Source: Mayfieldus sp038317345
GTDB lineage: Bacteria > Actinomycetota > Thermoleophilia > Solirubrobacterales > 70-9
NCBI GenBank assembly: GCA_038317345.1
Contig: JBBQBH010000008.1
Location: 5,316-69,315 of the forward strand
DNA: 64,000 nucleotides
Direction: 5' to 3'
Of the stretch, positions 1 through 7,239 are shown piece by piece. A program made the translations under genes and the position numbers. Every line of letters starts with the position of its first letter. Position 1 is the stretch's first letter. The notes beneath the pieces were generated by a model. The model had not been told where the DNA came from, ran no database searches, and was given only the letters and a program-made list of their open reading frames with translations.

Positions 1-21
1 GCCGGGAGCCAATGCGGCCGC

Positions 22-43
22 GGCACGCCACAAGAGGCGTGCC
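22..43. other. Short hairpin upstream of the Rpf-like gene
   Basis: The arms GGCACGCC (22-29) and GGCGTGCC (36-43) pair perfectly around a 6-nt loop. There is no U-tract. It could terminate an upstream gene outside the window or form part of the 5' leader of the cell-wall gene that follows. Too little upstream sequence is visible to test for a riboswitch. Confidence 0.35.
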
Positions 44-81
44 CGACCGGGCATTGACACACAAACGGAGGTGGTTTTCCC

Positions 82-579
82 TTGTTGTTCAACAGTTGGC
101 GTTACCCGGCCGCGCTCGCGGTCGCAATCGGAATCACATTCCCGGCGCTCGCCGTCGCTGCCAATGGTTCGGGCGAAGCGGCCCATGCCGGCGCCAAGCC
201 CCGCCAAGCGACCCAGCTGCGGTCGGCCGGCGCTGGCCTGCTGATCCGCCCGGCCAGGCAGCTGGACAGGACGATCCAGGTGCAGGTGAAGGCGATCAGA
301 GCCGAGAAGCGTCGCAAGCACAAGCAGGCGTTTGCGCATCTGCCCGGCGGCGTCTCGCTGTCGACCCTGAACGCGATCGCGGCCTGCGAATCGGGCGGCA
401 ATCCGCACGCGGTCTCGTCGGGCGGCACATACCGCGGCGAGTACCAGTTCGACTACGGCACCTGGGCGTCGGTCGGCGGCCACGGCGATCCCGCCAAGGC
501 GTCGGAGGCCGAGCAGGACTATCGCGCGGCGCTGCTCTACTCGCGCAGCGGCTCGAGCCCCTGGCCGATCTGCGGCTAG
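82..579 (+). CDS. Secreted Rpf-like transglycosylase-domain protein
   Basis: This protein of 165 residues is probably exported and cleaves peptidoglycan. Residues 1-27 form a signal peptide with a hydrophobic core ending ALA. The C-terminal half (about 95-165) resembles the transglycosylase-like domain of resuscitation-promoting factors: the motif AIAACESGGNPHAV contains the expected catalytic Glu, followed by YRGEYQFDYGTWASVGG. The region from about 28 to 95 is a basic Ala/Arg/Lys-rich linker. The TTG start is chosen because GGAGGTGG (68-75) sits at a normal Shine-Dalgarno distance. The next gene is also a secreted peptidoglycan enzyme, which supports a cell-wall role. The family is fairly clear; the substrate is inferred. 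Confidence 0.8.
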   Translation: MLFNSWRYPAALAVAIGITFPALAVAANGSGEAAHAGAKPRQATQLRSAGAGLLIRPARQLDRTIQVQVKAIRAEKRRKHKQAFAHLPGGVSLSTLNAIAACESGGNPHAVSSGGTYRGEYQFDYGTWASVGGHGDPAKASEAEQDYRAALLYSRSGSSPWPICG

Positions 580-663
580 GGGGAGCGGGTTGGAAGCGAT
601 CGTGCAGTCTCGGCGGCCTTCTGTGTTGATCTGCAGGACGGCAAAGCCTTCCCTGGAGGTCGC

Positions 664-1230
664 GTGAAGGTCGGATATAGAGCAGCCGCGGTTGCGGCTG
701 TGTTGGCGATGACGTTCTCTGCGAGCACCCTCGCGGGCGGGTCGACCGCGCCCGAACCTGATTCCACCGTCATCGCGAAGCCGGTACGTCACGTGATCCC
801 GGCGCCCCGTCTTGTCTTCCCGATGCGGGCGCGGCCCGAGTACGGCGACGGGCTCGACGCCGGCCGCGGCCACGAGGGCCAGGATCTGCTCGTTGCGGCG
901 GGTACGCCGCTGGTCGCGGTCGCCGACTCGGTCGTACTCGAAACCGGCAATGACGGCGGCCGCGGCAACTACATCTCGCTCTACGACGCGGTCGCCGATC
1001 GCACCTACAACTACTTCCACATGCTGGCACCGGCGCTCGCACAGCAGGGCCAGCACCTGCAGGCGGGCCAGAGGGTCGGCAGGGTCGGCTGCACCGGGTC
1101 CTGCTGGGGTGATCACCTCCACTTCGAGCTGCGGGCGGGGCGCGATCCCTATGGGCCGGTGCTCAATCCGACGCCGTTCCTGCACCGGCTCGAGGATCGC
1201 CCGAAGCCGCTCCAGCTCAGCTGGTTCTAG
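664..1230 (+). CDS. Secreted M23-family peptidase
   Basis: This is a LytM/M23-type zinc metallopeptidase of 188 residues, a family that cuts peptide cross-links in peptidoglycan. Residues 1-24 are a signal peptide ending TLAGG. The catalytic domain spans about 48-172. GHEGQDLLV supplies the first zinc-ligand pair (HxxxD), YNYFHML the middle His and GDHLHFEL the C-terminal HxH. All expected ligands are present, so it is probably active. The GTG start has CTGGAGG eight to ten bases upstream. It lies 84 bp after the Rpf-like gene in the same direction and ends one base before the convergent enoyl-CoA hydratase. Confidence 0.85.
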   Translation: MKVGYRAAAVAAVLAMTFSASTLAGGSTAPEPDSTVIAKPVRHVIPAPRLVFPMRARPEYGDGLDAGRGHEGQDLLVAAGTPLVAVADSVVLETGNDGGRGNYISLYDAVADRTYNYFHMLAPALAQQGQHLQAGQRVGRVGCTGSCWGDHLHFELRAGRDPYGPVLNPTPFLHRLEDRPKPLQLSWF

Positions 1231-1950
1231 TCAGGCCGCGTCGTCGGGATCTGAGAGAAGCGTCTCGCGGAAGAGGCGCGCCTCCTCCTCGAACAGCGGG
1301 CCGAAGTCGCGCTCGCGGTCGAGGAGAATGCGGCGTTTGGTCTCCAGGGTCGCCTGCCGCGGCATCGCGGCGATGTCGGTGGCGAGCTCGAGCGCTCGCT
1401 CGACCGATTCACCTTCCGGCACGACCTCGTTCACCACGCCCAGCCGCAGAGCCTCGGCGGCGTCGAACACCCGACCGGTGAGGGTGATCTCGGCCGCCAG
1501 CGCCGGGCCCATCGCCGCCCGCGCCGAGGCGTAGGAGGGCGGGATGCCGCGCGGAAGCTCGGGGAATCCGAAGCTGGCCGGCTCGGCGGCGATCCGGATG
1601 TCGCACAGAAGCGCCAGCGCGAAACCCCCGGCCAGCGCTGGGCCGTTCACCGCGGCGACCACCGGGCGTCGGCTGGAACCGACCGCCTCAAAGGCGGTGC
1701 TAGAGGTATCGACCAGGCGCTGTTTGTGGTCGCGGTCGCCGCCGAATTGGGTCACGTCCATTCCGGCGCAGAAGGCCGATCCGGCGCCGGTCAGCACGAT
1801 GCAGCCGACGCCGTCGTCCTCGCCGAGGTGCTCGAAGGCCTCGCTCAGCTCGACCCGTAGGTCGATCGAAAGCGCATTGCGCTTCTCCGGGCGCTGCAGG
1901 GTGACCAGCGCCACTTCGTCGCGGCGTTCGATCGAGAGCAGGCCCGCCAT
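1231..1950 (-). CDS. Enoyl-CoA hydratase/isomerase family protein
   Basis: This crotonase-fold enzyme of 239 residues probably acts on an acyl-CoA in fatty-acid or related catabolism. Seen: the N-terminal strand LVTLQRPEKRNALS, the first oxyanion-hole segment GAGSAFCAGMDVTQFGG, the second oxyanion segment NGPALAGGFALALLCDIRIA, and FGFPELPRGIPPS. The hydratase Glu at the first catalytic position is not obvious, so isomerase or another crotonase activity is possible. The reading frame stays open far upstream, but that part is antisense to yjbQ, so I chose the ATG at 1950. It diverges from yjbQ, with 51 bp between the starts. Confidence 0.85.
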   Translation of the reverse strand: MAGLLSIERRDEVALVTLQRPEKRNALSIDLRVELSEAFEHLGEDDGVGCIVLTGAGSAFCAGMDVTQFGGDRDHKQRLVDTSSTAFEAVGSSRRPVVAAVNGPALAGGFALALLCDIRIAAEPASFGFPELPRGIPPSYASARAAMGPALAAEITLTGRVFDAAEALRLGVVNEVVPEGESVERALELATDIAAMPRQATLETKRRILLDRERDFGPLFEEEARLFRETLLSDPDDAA

Positions 1951-2001
1951 CGCGGGATGATGGTATCCCGGCCTGGTTCCCCAACGCCTACGAGGAGCGA
2001 G

Positions 2002-2463
2002 ATGAAATCCCACACCGCCTACCGAACCTTCAACACCGAGCAGCGGCGCGAGTGGATCAGGATCACCGAGGACGTGCAGGCGACCGTCGACGAGTCCGGA
2101 GTCGAGGAGGGCATGGCGCTGGTCTCCGCGATGCACATCACGGCCGGAGTGTGGGTCAACGACGACGAGCCCGGTATCCAGGAGGACGCCCTCGAATGGC
2201 TCGACAAGCTGGCGCCGCCGAGCTGGAAGCCCCCAGTAAACGAGGTGGCCGAAGAGCTTCTCCCCGACGGCGGCGACTACCGCCACCACCGCGGCGGCGA
2301 GGACAATGGCGACGCCCACCTGAAGAACCTCCTCGTCCACCAGCAGGCGATCCTGCCCATCACCGAGGGGAAGCTCGACCTAGGGCCCTGGCAGCAGGTC
2401 TTCTACGCCGAGTTCGACGGGCGCCGGCCGAAGCGCCTGGTGATCAAGGTCATCGGAGACTGA
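2002..2463 (+). CDS. YjbQ/UPF0047 family protein
   Basis: This 153-residue cytoplasmic protein belongs to the YjbQ (UPF0047) family, described as secondary thiamine-phosphate synthase in some databases, with an uncertain main role. Seen: the family signature MHITAGVWVNDDEPG, DYRHHRGGEDNGDAHLKN with its clustered His/Asp residues, and the ending LGPWQQVFYAEFDG. The length fits the usual 135-150 residues. The ATG at 2002 follows GAGGAGCGA at good spacing; an earlier in-frame ATG at 1957 has no ribosome-binding site and would add an unrelated tail. Confidence 0.9.
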   Translation: MKSHTAYRTFNTEQRREWIRITEDVQATVDESGVEEGMALVSAMHITAGVWVNDDEPGIQEDALEWLDKLAPPSWKPPVNEVAEELLPDGGDYRHHRGGEDNGDAHLKNLLVHQQAILPITEGKLDLGPWQQVFYAEFDGRRPKRLVIKVIGD

Positions 2464-2597
2464 TGCGCCTGGGGGCCGATCCTCCGAACCCGAAATTGCT
2501 CCGGGGCGAACGTATCGAGCTGGCGCTCCAGACAGTTCGGGCAGGAGCACTCGGGTACGGAGAGTCCGGTCTGTGGGCAGTTCTGCATATCGGGCAT
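2403..2597 (-). CDS. Possible small cysteine-rich protein
   Basis: This is an open frame of 64 codons on the minus strand in the otherwise empty gap between yjbQ and the HD-domain gene, overlapping the 3' end of yjbQ by 61 bp. Its start reads MPDMQNCPQTGLSVPECSCP and includes a later CPNC, giving four Cys that could bind one zinc ion as a small zinc ribbon. No Shine-Dalgarno is visible, and the C-terminal part inside yjbQ looks like antisense sequence. It could be a real small gene or chance; I lean slightly to chance. Confidence 0.25.
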   Translation of the reverse strand: MPDMQNCPQTGLSVPECSCPNCLERQLDTFAPEQFRVRRIGPQAHQSPMTLITRRFGRRPSNSA

Positions 2598-2709
2598 GGG
2601 AACTGGTCCGGCTGGCGCGCAGGCTAGACCCGGCGGCGGCGGATAATCGTGCGCCGCGCCTGAGCACCTTGCGGGCGGCGGCCGGAACATCTGGGACGAT
2701 GCGGCAAGA

Positions 2710-3597
2710 ATGAGCAGCACGCCGGATCGAGCCGAACAACCGTCCGCGAATGAGGAGCGTGTACCGGCTCCCGAGGCGGCTGGGCCAGCCCGCAAACCCC
2801 CGGCGGAGGCGGTCGCGGAGGCGCGGGTACGCGTCCCGACGCGCGGCAACCGCAAGCTCGAGGCCTTCCTGGAAGCGGTCAACGGCGACGACCAGGTGCG
2901 GGCCTGGTGGTACATGGCCCAGGTCCAATCCGAGCGCCTTGGCATGTCGGATCACTCCTGGGTTCACGTCCAGATCGTGCTCAACGTGTCGTTGCGCCTG
3001 CTGCGGCTGCTCGCCAAGGCCGGGGTCGAGCCGGCGATGGTCAGCGATCACGGGATGGGCCAGCGCGACGCTGAGGTGGTGGTGGCGGCGGGGTCGCTGT
3101 TTCACGACGTCGGAATGTCGATCCACCGCGCCGACCACGAGGCCTACAGCCTCTTCCTCGCCCAGGGAGCGCTGCAGCGGCTGCTCGACGGCGTCTACAA
3201 GGAGCCGGCGCGCAGTGTCGTGATCGCCGAGGCGCTGCACGCGATCATCGGCCACCGGCGGCGCGGCGAGCCGTACACGGTCGAGGCCGGCGTGGTCCGG
3301 GTCGGCGACGGGCTCGACCTGGCCCAGGGTCGGTCCCGGCTGCCGATCGAGGCCGGCCAGGAGGGCATCCACTCGATCTCCGCCGCCGCGATCGACGAGG
3401 TGCGCATCTCGGCCGGAGAGGAGCGCCCGGTGCGGGTCGAGATCGAGATGAACAACTCGGCCGGCATCTTCCAGGTCGACGACCTGTTGGCGACCAAGCT
3501 GCGGGGCACGCCCCTGGAGGGGCAGGTCGAGGTGATCGCCGAGGTGAAGGGAGAGAGCGAGAAGCGGCTGCTGAGCGGGTTCAGGTTGCCTAGCTGA
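2710..3597 (+). CDS. HD-domain phosphohydrolase-like protein
   Basis: This 295-residue protein has an HD metal-dependent phosphohydrolase domain. Seen in order: an Ala/Pro/Glu-rich N-terminal 45 residues, HSWVHVQ (first His), AAGSLFHDVGMSIHRADH (the HD pair), EALHAIIGHR and VRVGDGLDLAQGRSR (the distal Asp). The C-terminal 80 residues are predicted beta-rich and not recognised. The substrate is unknown; HD enzymes hydrolyse phosphomonoesters or nucleotides. The start is the ATG at 2710 without an obvious ribosome-binding site. Its stop codon overlaps the 3' end of the convergent small membrane gene by 8 bp. Confidence 0.8.
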   Translation: MSSTPDRAEQPSANEERVPAPEAAGPARKPPAEAVAEARVRVPTRGNRKLEAFLEAVNGDDQVRAWWYMAQVQSERLGMSDHSWVHVQIVLNVSLRLLRLLAKAGVEPAMVSDHGMGQRDAEVVVAAGSLFHDVGMSIHRADHEAYSLFLAQGALQRLLDGVYKEPARSVVIAEALHAIIGHRRRGEPYTVEAGVVRVGDGLDLAQGRSRLPIEAGQEGIHSISAAAIDEVRISAGEERPVRVEIEMNNSAGIFQVDDLLATKLRGTPLEGQVEVIAEVKGESEKRLLSGFRLPS

Positions 3598-3835
3598 GGC
3601 GCTCGAGGTCGTACCGCCGGCGATCCTTGCGGGCTTCGAGCTTGCCCTGGATGATCGAGAGCGTAATCACCAGGATCGGGAAGAAGGCGATCACGCCGAA
3701 GCAGACGAGCGTGATCGTCTTGTCGCCGACCCGTCCGGCGAGTCCGACCCCGTCGGCCGCCATCGCGGTGGGCGCGAGCGCCAGAAGCAGGGCCGTCAGC
3801 CCCGCGAGGACGGCGATCAGGCGCAGCGACCTCAC
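3590..3835 (-). CDS. Small exported membrane protein, function unknown
   Basis: This 81-residue protein is encoded from a GTG at 3835. Residues 1-26 form a signal sequence or first membrane segment (LRLIAVLAGLTALLLALAPTAMA). A second hydrophobic helix (TITLVCFGVIAFFPILVITLSII) is followed by a charged tail rich in Arg, Lys and Glu. I do not recognise the family. A longer in-frame start at 3931 would add 32 polar residues before the signal and is less likely. Homologues would be expected to be narrow in distribution. Confidence 0.6.
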   Translation of the reverse strand: MRSLRLIAVLAGLTALLLALAPTAMAADGVGLAGRVGDKTITLVCFGVIAFFPILVITLSIIQGKLEARKDRRRYDLERLS

Positions 3836-3891
3836 GTATCGAACTCTAACGAACGGCCGGTTCGCCAATCGTCTCAGCGGAGAGTTCGCGC

Positions 3892-4488
3892 TCAAGCGGC
3901 CTTGGTGCGTGAAAAGCGACTGAGGACCCAATCCCAGACCTCGCCGGCACGGCGGGCGACGGCCTCGAGCAAGCTCCGGATGGGGGGGACCAGGTAGAGG
4001 GCGCTGGCGACCGCGATTCCGAGCAGCGCCCCACCCAGGACGTCGCCGGGATAGTGGGTCCCGACGTAGACGCGCGCGAAGGCAACGATCGCGGCCAGAA
4101 CGAGGAAGATCGCGCCAAATGTTCGGTCGTATAGCCAGATGCCGAAGGCGAGGGCGAACGCGCCGGTGGCGTGGTCGCTTGGGAATGACGGATCATGGGA
4201 CTGCGATATCAGCAGGTGGGCATGCGCCGGATGCGCAAGGAACGGTCGGGTGCGATCGACGAGGTGCCCGATCGGCTGGCTGATCAACAGCGCCAGCCCG
4301 GCGGAGGCGGTGGCCAACACCGCGCCACTGCGGCGCTCCCAGCGGAGCCGCGGCCACGGTATGAGGAATGTCAACGCCACCAGTGCGACCAACACGACCA
4401 CCATGTCGGTGGCGAAGAACTTGACCACAGAGTCGGCGAAGGAGTTTCCGCTCAGCCCATTGATCGCCTTGAACAGGTCGTAATCCAC
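3892..4488 (-). CDS. PAP2-family phosphatase, BcrC-like
   Basis: This membrane phosphatase of about 198 residues probably dephosphorylates undecaprenyl diphosphate to recycle the cell-wall lipid carrier. Seen: several hydrophobic helices and the three PAP2 signatures, DRTRPF (KxxxxxxRP-type), PSFPSDHA (PSGH-type) and RVYVGTHYPGDV (SRxxxxxHxxxD-type). The N-terminus from the GTG at 4488, VDYDLFKAINGLSGN, closely matches how BcrC-type enzymes begin, so I prefer it to the ATG at 4551, which would overlap the divergent hydrolase start. The PAP2 assignment is firm; the undecaprenyl substrate is inferred from the N-terminus. Confidence 0.85.
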   Translation of the reverse strand: MDYDLFKAINGLSGNSFADSVVKFFATDMVVVLVALVALTFLIPWPRLRWERRSGAVLATASAGLALLISQPIGHLVDRTRPFLAHPAHAHLLISQSHDPSFPSDHATGAFALAFGIWLYDRTFGAIFLVLAAIVAFARVYVGTHYPGDVLGGALLGIAVASALYLVPPIRSLLEAVARRAGEVWDWVLSRFSRTKAA

Positions 4489-4550
4489 CTCGGCAGGGTA
4501 CCCGTCGTGCTGGCTCTCTCTAGATCGCCCCGGGAAATACGCTGTTCGCA

Positions 4551-5465
4551 ATGGCGGCGGCGGTAGAGGAGCGGTTCGTCGAGACGCCGTCGGCGCGGGT
4601 GCGCGTGCTCGAGCGCCCCGGCGAGCGCGACCCGGTCCTATTCCTGCACGGCATCACAAGTTCCGCGCGCACCTGGGGGCCGTTCCTGAGCGCCCTCCCG
4701 GAGGGCGTGGGTGGAGTCGCATTCGACCTGCTCGGCAATGGCTACACCGAGCTGCACGGCCCACGACGGCCGCTGACCTACGAGGACCTCGCACGTCAGC
4801 TGGTCGAGGTCGCCGACGAGCTGGGCATCAATCGCTTCGCCGGCGTCGGCCACTCGATGGGGTGCGCGCCGTTGCTGCGAGTCGCGTGGCAACGACCCGA
4901 TCGGCTGCGCGGACTGCTGCTCGAATCGCCCACCGCGTTGGGGCGCCCGAAGCTCGCGCCCCCGATGCGCCTGGCGCGCTTTGGTCCCACACGGCGCTTG
5001 CTGGAGTGGACCGCAACGCCGCGCCTGTTCCGCGCCCAGGCTCGAAAGGCCCTGCGGGAGTTCGCCGGCCGGGATGTGGACGACGAGACGCTGGAGCGCG
5101 AGGCCGGTCACGCGATCGCCGACCCGCGCAAGCAGGTTCGGGGCTTCGTCGACCTGATCGGCCACAGTGACCCCCGCGCTCCCGCCACTGACGTCGATCG
5201 TTACGAGCGCATCGCCTGCCCGGTCTGGATCCTGCGCGGCTCCGAGGACCACGACTGGATGCCTGAGTCCCACGAGGACCGCTTCCGGGATCTGATCCCC
5301 GCCGCTCGGATCACTCGCTGGGAGGGGATCGGCCACGCCCCACACATCCAGGCGCCGGACCGCTTCACCGAGCTGCTGAGCGAGTTCGTTGCGGCCACAA
5401 AGGAGAGCGCGCGGCCCGGGGCAGGGAGTGGGCCGCGCGCATCCGATGAGAGAGGAATCTCGTGA
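4551..5465 (+). CDS. Alpha/beta-fold hydrolase
   Basis: This 304-residue cytoplasmic alpha/beta hydrolase shows the oxyanion motif FLHGITSSARTWG, the nucleophile elbow GVGHSMGCAP (Ser), an acid site near ILRGSEDHDWMP and the catalytic His in WEGIGHAPHIQ. A cap domain lies about residues 135-215. The substrate cannot be read from sequence. It has no Shine-Dalgarno; TACGCT at 4538-4543 lies 7 nt before the ATG, so the mRNA is probably leaderless. The last 25 residues are polar and low in complexity. Confidence 0.85.
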   Translation: MAAAVEERFVETPSARVRVLERPGERDPVLFLHGITSSARTWGPFLSALPEGVGGVAFDLLGNGYTELHGPRRPLTYEDLARQLVEVADELGINRFAGVGHSMGCAPLLRVAWQRPDRLRGLLLESPTALGRPKLAPPMRLARFGPTRRLLEWTATPRLFRAQARKALREFAGRDVDDETLEREAGHAIADPRKQVRGFVDLIGHSDPRAPATDVDRYERIACPVWILRGSEDHDWMPESHEDRFRDLIPAARITRWEGIGHAPHIQAPDRFTELLSEFVAATKESARPGAGSGPRASDERGIS

Positions 5466-5611
5466 ATCGCCGCCATTGTGCAGTTGCATACGCGGCCGAT
5501 GTGAAATTCCCGAGAAGCTGAGCTGTAAGAGTTCGGCCGGAAACTCCCAATAACCGTGTGAAAGACCGGTTAACGCAGGGGTTTTCGGGGTGTTGCCGCA
5601 GGCGGGACCCC

Positions 5612-5617
5612 TACAAT
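5612..5617 (+). promoter_or_regulatory. -10 element of the response-regulator gene
   Basis: TACAAT matches the -10 consensus closely and lies 43 bp before the ATG of the response regulator, within a 195-bp gap that holds no gene. No clear -35 is visible, which is typical of an activator-dependent promoter. Confidence 0.45.
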
Positions 5618-5660
5618 CATGCCGACTTGAGGCCCAGCGCTCGTCCAACGGCCCGCTGAC

Positions 5661-6452
5661 ATGACCACACAGCCACAGACGAATCGGCTCGCGGTGATCG
5701 ACACCGATAGCGGTTTCATCAAGGTGCTCGCGAAGCGCCTCGAGGTCGCCGGCTGGAACCATCGCGTTCTCTCGACGCCGGTTTCGCCGGACGAGCTGGT
5801 GGCGATGAAGCTGAACGCCGTCGTGATCGACATGGCGGTTCTGGGCCCCGAAGCCTGGGACTACCTGGAGCGGATCTGCGGGATGCTCCCGGAGCTTGGC
5901 GTCGTCGTCTGCACAGGGCAGTCGACGGTCGCCCAGCGGGTGCGGGCGTTGCGGCTTGGCGCCGACGACTGGGTCGGGAAGCCATGTCATCCGGAGGAGG
6001 TGATCGCCCGCCTCGAGGCTGTGGTGCGCCGCCGGCGCCGCAGCCGGGTGCGGTCCGACGTGGGACCTTTGATCGCAGGCGAGCTGGAGATTCGCCCGGA
6101 CCAATTTCAGGCGTTCGTCAGCGGCCGCAGCCTCGAGTTGACCCGGCGCGAGTTCGAGCTCCTGCACCTGCTCGCGGAGGCAAAGGACAACGTGCTGGAG
6201 AGGGAAGCGATCTACCAGCGGGTTTGGGGCTACTCGATGGCCCACGGCGATCGCTCCGTCGACGTCTTCGTGCGCAAGCTGCGCCAGAAGCTCGAGCGCG
6301 GCTCGTCGAGCTGGCGCTACATTCACACGCACTTCGGGATCGGCTACCGCTTCGACCCCGAGATGTTGGTGGAGGTCGGCGAACCGGGCCCGGAGGAGAA
6401 CGCGGTGCATCCGGAGGAGGCGGCGACACCCTCGGCCGGGCCGGCCGTCTGA
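5661..6452 (+). CDS. OmpR/PhoB-family response regulator
   Basis: This two-component regulator of 263 residues probably controls the phosphate genes downstream. The receiver domain (about 8-125) shows the acidic pair in VIDTDSG, the likely phospho-acceptor Asp in AVVIDMAVLG, the Thr in VVVCTGQ and the Lys in WVGKPCHPEE. The winged-helix domain (about 140-235) includes LTRREFELLHLLAEAKDNVLE'REAIYQRVWG, SVDVFVRKLRQKLE and HTHFGIGYRF. A 25-residue acidic tail follows. No histidine kinase is next to it, so its partner sensor must be elsewhere. The role in phosphate control is inferred from the PHO boxes and pst genes. Confidence 0.85.
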   Translation: MTTQPQTNRLAVIDTDSGFIKVLAKRLEVAGWNHRVLSTPVSPDELVAMKLNAVVIDMAVLGPEAWDYLERICGMLPELGVVVCTGQSTVAQRVRALRLGADDWVGKPCHPEEVIARLEAVVRRRRRSRVRSDVGPLIAGELEIRPDQFQAFVSGRSLELTRREFELLHLLAEAKDNVLEREAIYQRVWGYSMAHGDRSVDVFVRKLRQKLERGSSSWRYIHTHFGIGYRFDPEMLVEVGEPGPEENAVHPEEAATPSAGPAV

Positions 6453-6456
6453 CGCT

Positions 6457-6500
6457 TTTAGCGACGCTTTACAGCACGAATACAAAGCCGTAAGGCGAAG
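6457..6500 (+). promoter_or_regulatory. PHO box 1 (four 11-bp units)
   Basis: Four units begin exactly 11 bp apart with TTTAGC (6457), TTTACA (6468), AATACA (6479) and GTAAGG (6490). This matches the 11-bp direct-repeat-unit design of actinobacterial PHO boxes. A TAGGCT hexamer at 6505-6510 follows, 7 nt before the ATG of the zinc-finger gene. Confidence 0.7.
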
Positions 6501-6517
6501 CTCCTAGGCTCGAACGG

Positions 6518-6727
6518 ATGATCGAGCGGGCGATTCGACAGGCGATGCGGTGGCTGGGGACTCGGGCCGAAGCGATGGGCACCTGCGCCGTTTGCGGCGC
6601 ATCGATCAAGTCGCGCCAGGATCGCGTTCGTGCCTGGCACGGCAAGTACGCGCACAGCAGCTGCGCCTCCTACCGCCGCCGAGATCGGGATTCACAACGC
6701 GTTCACGACTCGTTTACAGCGGCGTAA
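6518..6727 (+). CDS. Small zinc-finger-like protein in the Pho region
   Basis: This 69-residue basic protein carries TCAVCGASIKSRQDRVRA followed by GKYAHSSC, a CxxC...HxxC arrangement that could bind one zinc ion. The first 20 residues form a short helix. I do not recognise a named family. There is no Shine-Dalgarno; the -10-like TAGGCT and the preceding PHO box suggest leaderless, phosphate-controlled expression. Its last codons overlap the second PHO box, so that binding site is embedded in coding sequence. It may be a small regulator, but that is inference from context. Confidence 0.55.
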   Translation: MIERAIRQAMRWLGTRAEAMGTCAVCGASIKSRQDRVRAWHGKYAHSSCASYRRRDRDSQRVHDSFTAA

Positions 6728-6734
6728 CCGGGCG
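6691..6734 (+). promoter_or_regulatory. PHO box 2 (four 11-bp units)
   Basis: Units start at 6691 (TTCACA), 6702 (TTCACG), 6713 (TTTACA) and 6724 (GTAACC), each 11 bp apart. The first two match the actinobacterial GTTCAC-type unit closely. The box overlaps the 3' end of the zinc-finger gene and precedes the winged-helix gene by 29 bp. Confidence 0.8.
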
Positions 6735-6763
6735 CCGGCGCCGGGCGTCGATGCTCCCCGTGC

Positions 6764-7096
6764 ATGTACGAGGACAAGGGCCGCACCCAGCGCTACCGGG
6801 CGGGCAGGTTGGAGATCCGCCCCGATGAGCACGCTGCCCTTGTCGACGGTCGCCCGCTGAGCTTGACGCTGCGAGAGCTGCAGCTGCTCACCGAGCTGGC
6901 CTCCCACGCGGAGCGGATCATGAGCCGCGAGGAGCTTTACGAGGCGGTCTGGGGACGCCCGCCGCGGCGCTCGGACCGTTCCTTGGACGTTTACGTGAGC
7001 CGGCTGCGGTCGAAGCTGGGAGATGCGCTTCCGGAGTTGACGCTGATCCACACGCACACCGGGATCGGCTATCGGTTCTCGCCCGACGGCGCCTAG
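6764..7096 (+). CDS. Stand-alone PhoB-type winged-helix DNA-binding protein
   Basis: This 110-residue protein is essentially only the output domain of an OmpR/PhoB regulator; there is no receiver domain. Seen: YRAGRLEIRPDEHAALVDGR, LTLRELQLLTELASHAERI, SREELYEAVWG, SLDVYVSRLRSKLG and HTHTGIGYRFSPDG. It resembles the C-terminal domain of the response regulator 0.3 kb upstream, suggesting partial duplication. No stop-codon relic or receiver remnant is visible upstream, where the zinc-finger gene sits instead. Without a phospho-switch it could act constitutively or compete for PHO boxes. No Shine-Dalgarno is evident. Confidence 0.8.
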   Translation: MYEDKGRTQRYRAGRLEIRPDEHAALVDGRPLSLTLRELQLLTELASHAERIMSREELYEAVWGRPPRRSDRSLDVYVSRLRSKLGDALPELTLIHTHTGIGYRFSPDGA

Positions 7097-7132
7097 ACGC
7101 ATGTGAGGGCCGCAGGCGCCGCAATTGTCCCT

Positions 7133-7176
7133 TTCACATCCTTTTTACAACGCCGCTACAGCCGCGTAACAAGCTG
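7133..7176 (+). promoter_or_regulatory. PHO box 3, upstream of pstS
   Basis: Units start at 7133 (TTCACA), 7144 (TTTACA), 7155 (GCTACA) and 7166 (GTAACA), each 11 bp apart. It lies 64 bp before the pstS start, the expected place for a phosphate-starvation activator site. Confidence 0.8.
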
Positions 7177-7239
7177 CCCTGGCGTCGCTGAGAGGCTGGC
7201 GCGGCAAAGGCCAAGTCGGTTCAAATAAAGGAGAACTAC

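Noticed and set aside
1951..2340. N-terminal extension of the first enoyl-CoA hydratase
   Set aside because: The extra 130 codons are antisense to yjbQ and resemble nothing; the ATG at 1950 starts the crotonase fold.
5501..5574. Possible fourth PHO box upstream of the response regulator
   Set aside because: GTGAAA and GTTAAC occur 11 bp apart, but no third or fourth unit is in phase on either strand.
4638..6485. Very long minus-strand open frame (615 codons) opposite the hydrolase and response-regulator genes
   Set aside because: It has no domain, runs antisense to two clear genes and shows the Arg/Ala/Gly/Asp-rich composition expected of a shadow frame in high-GC DNA.
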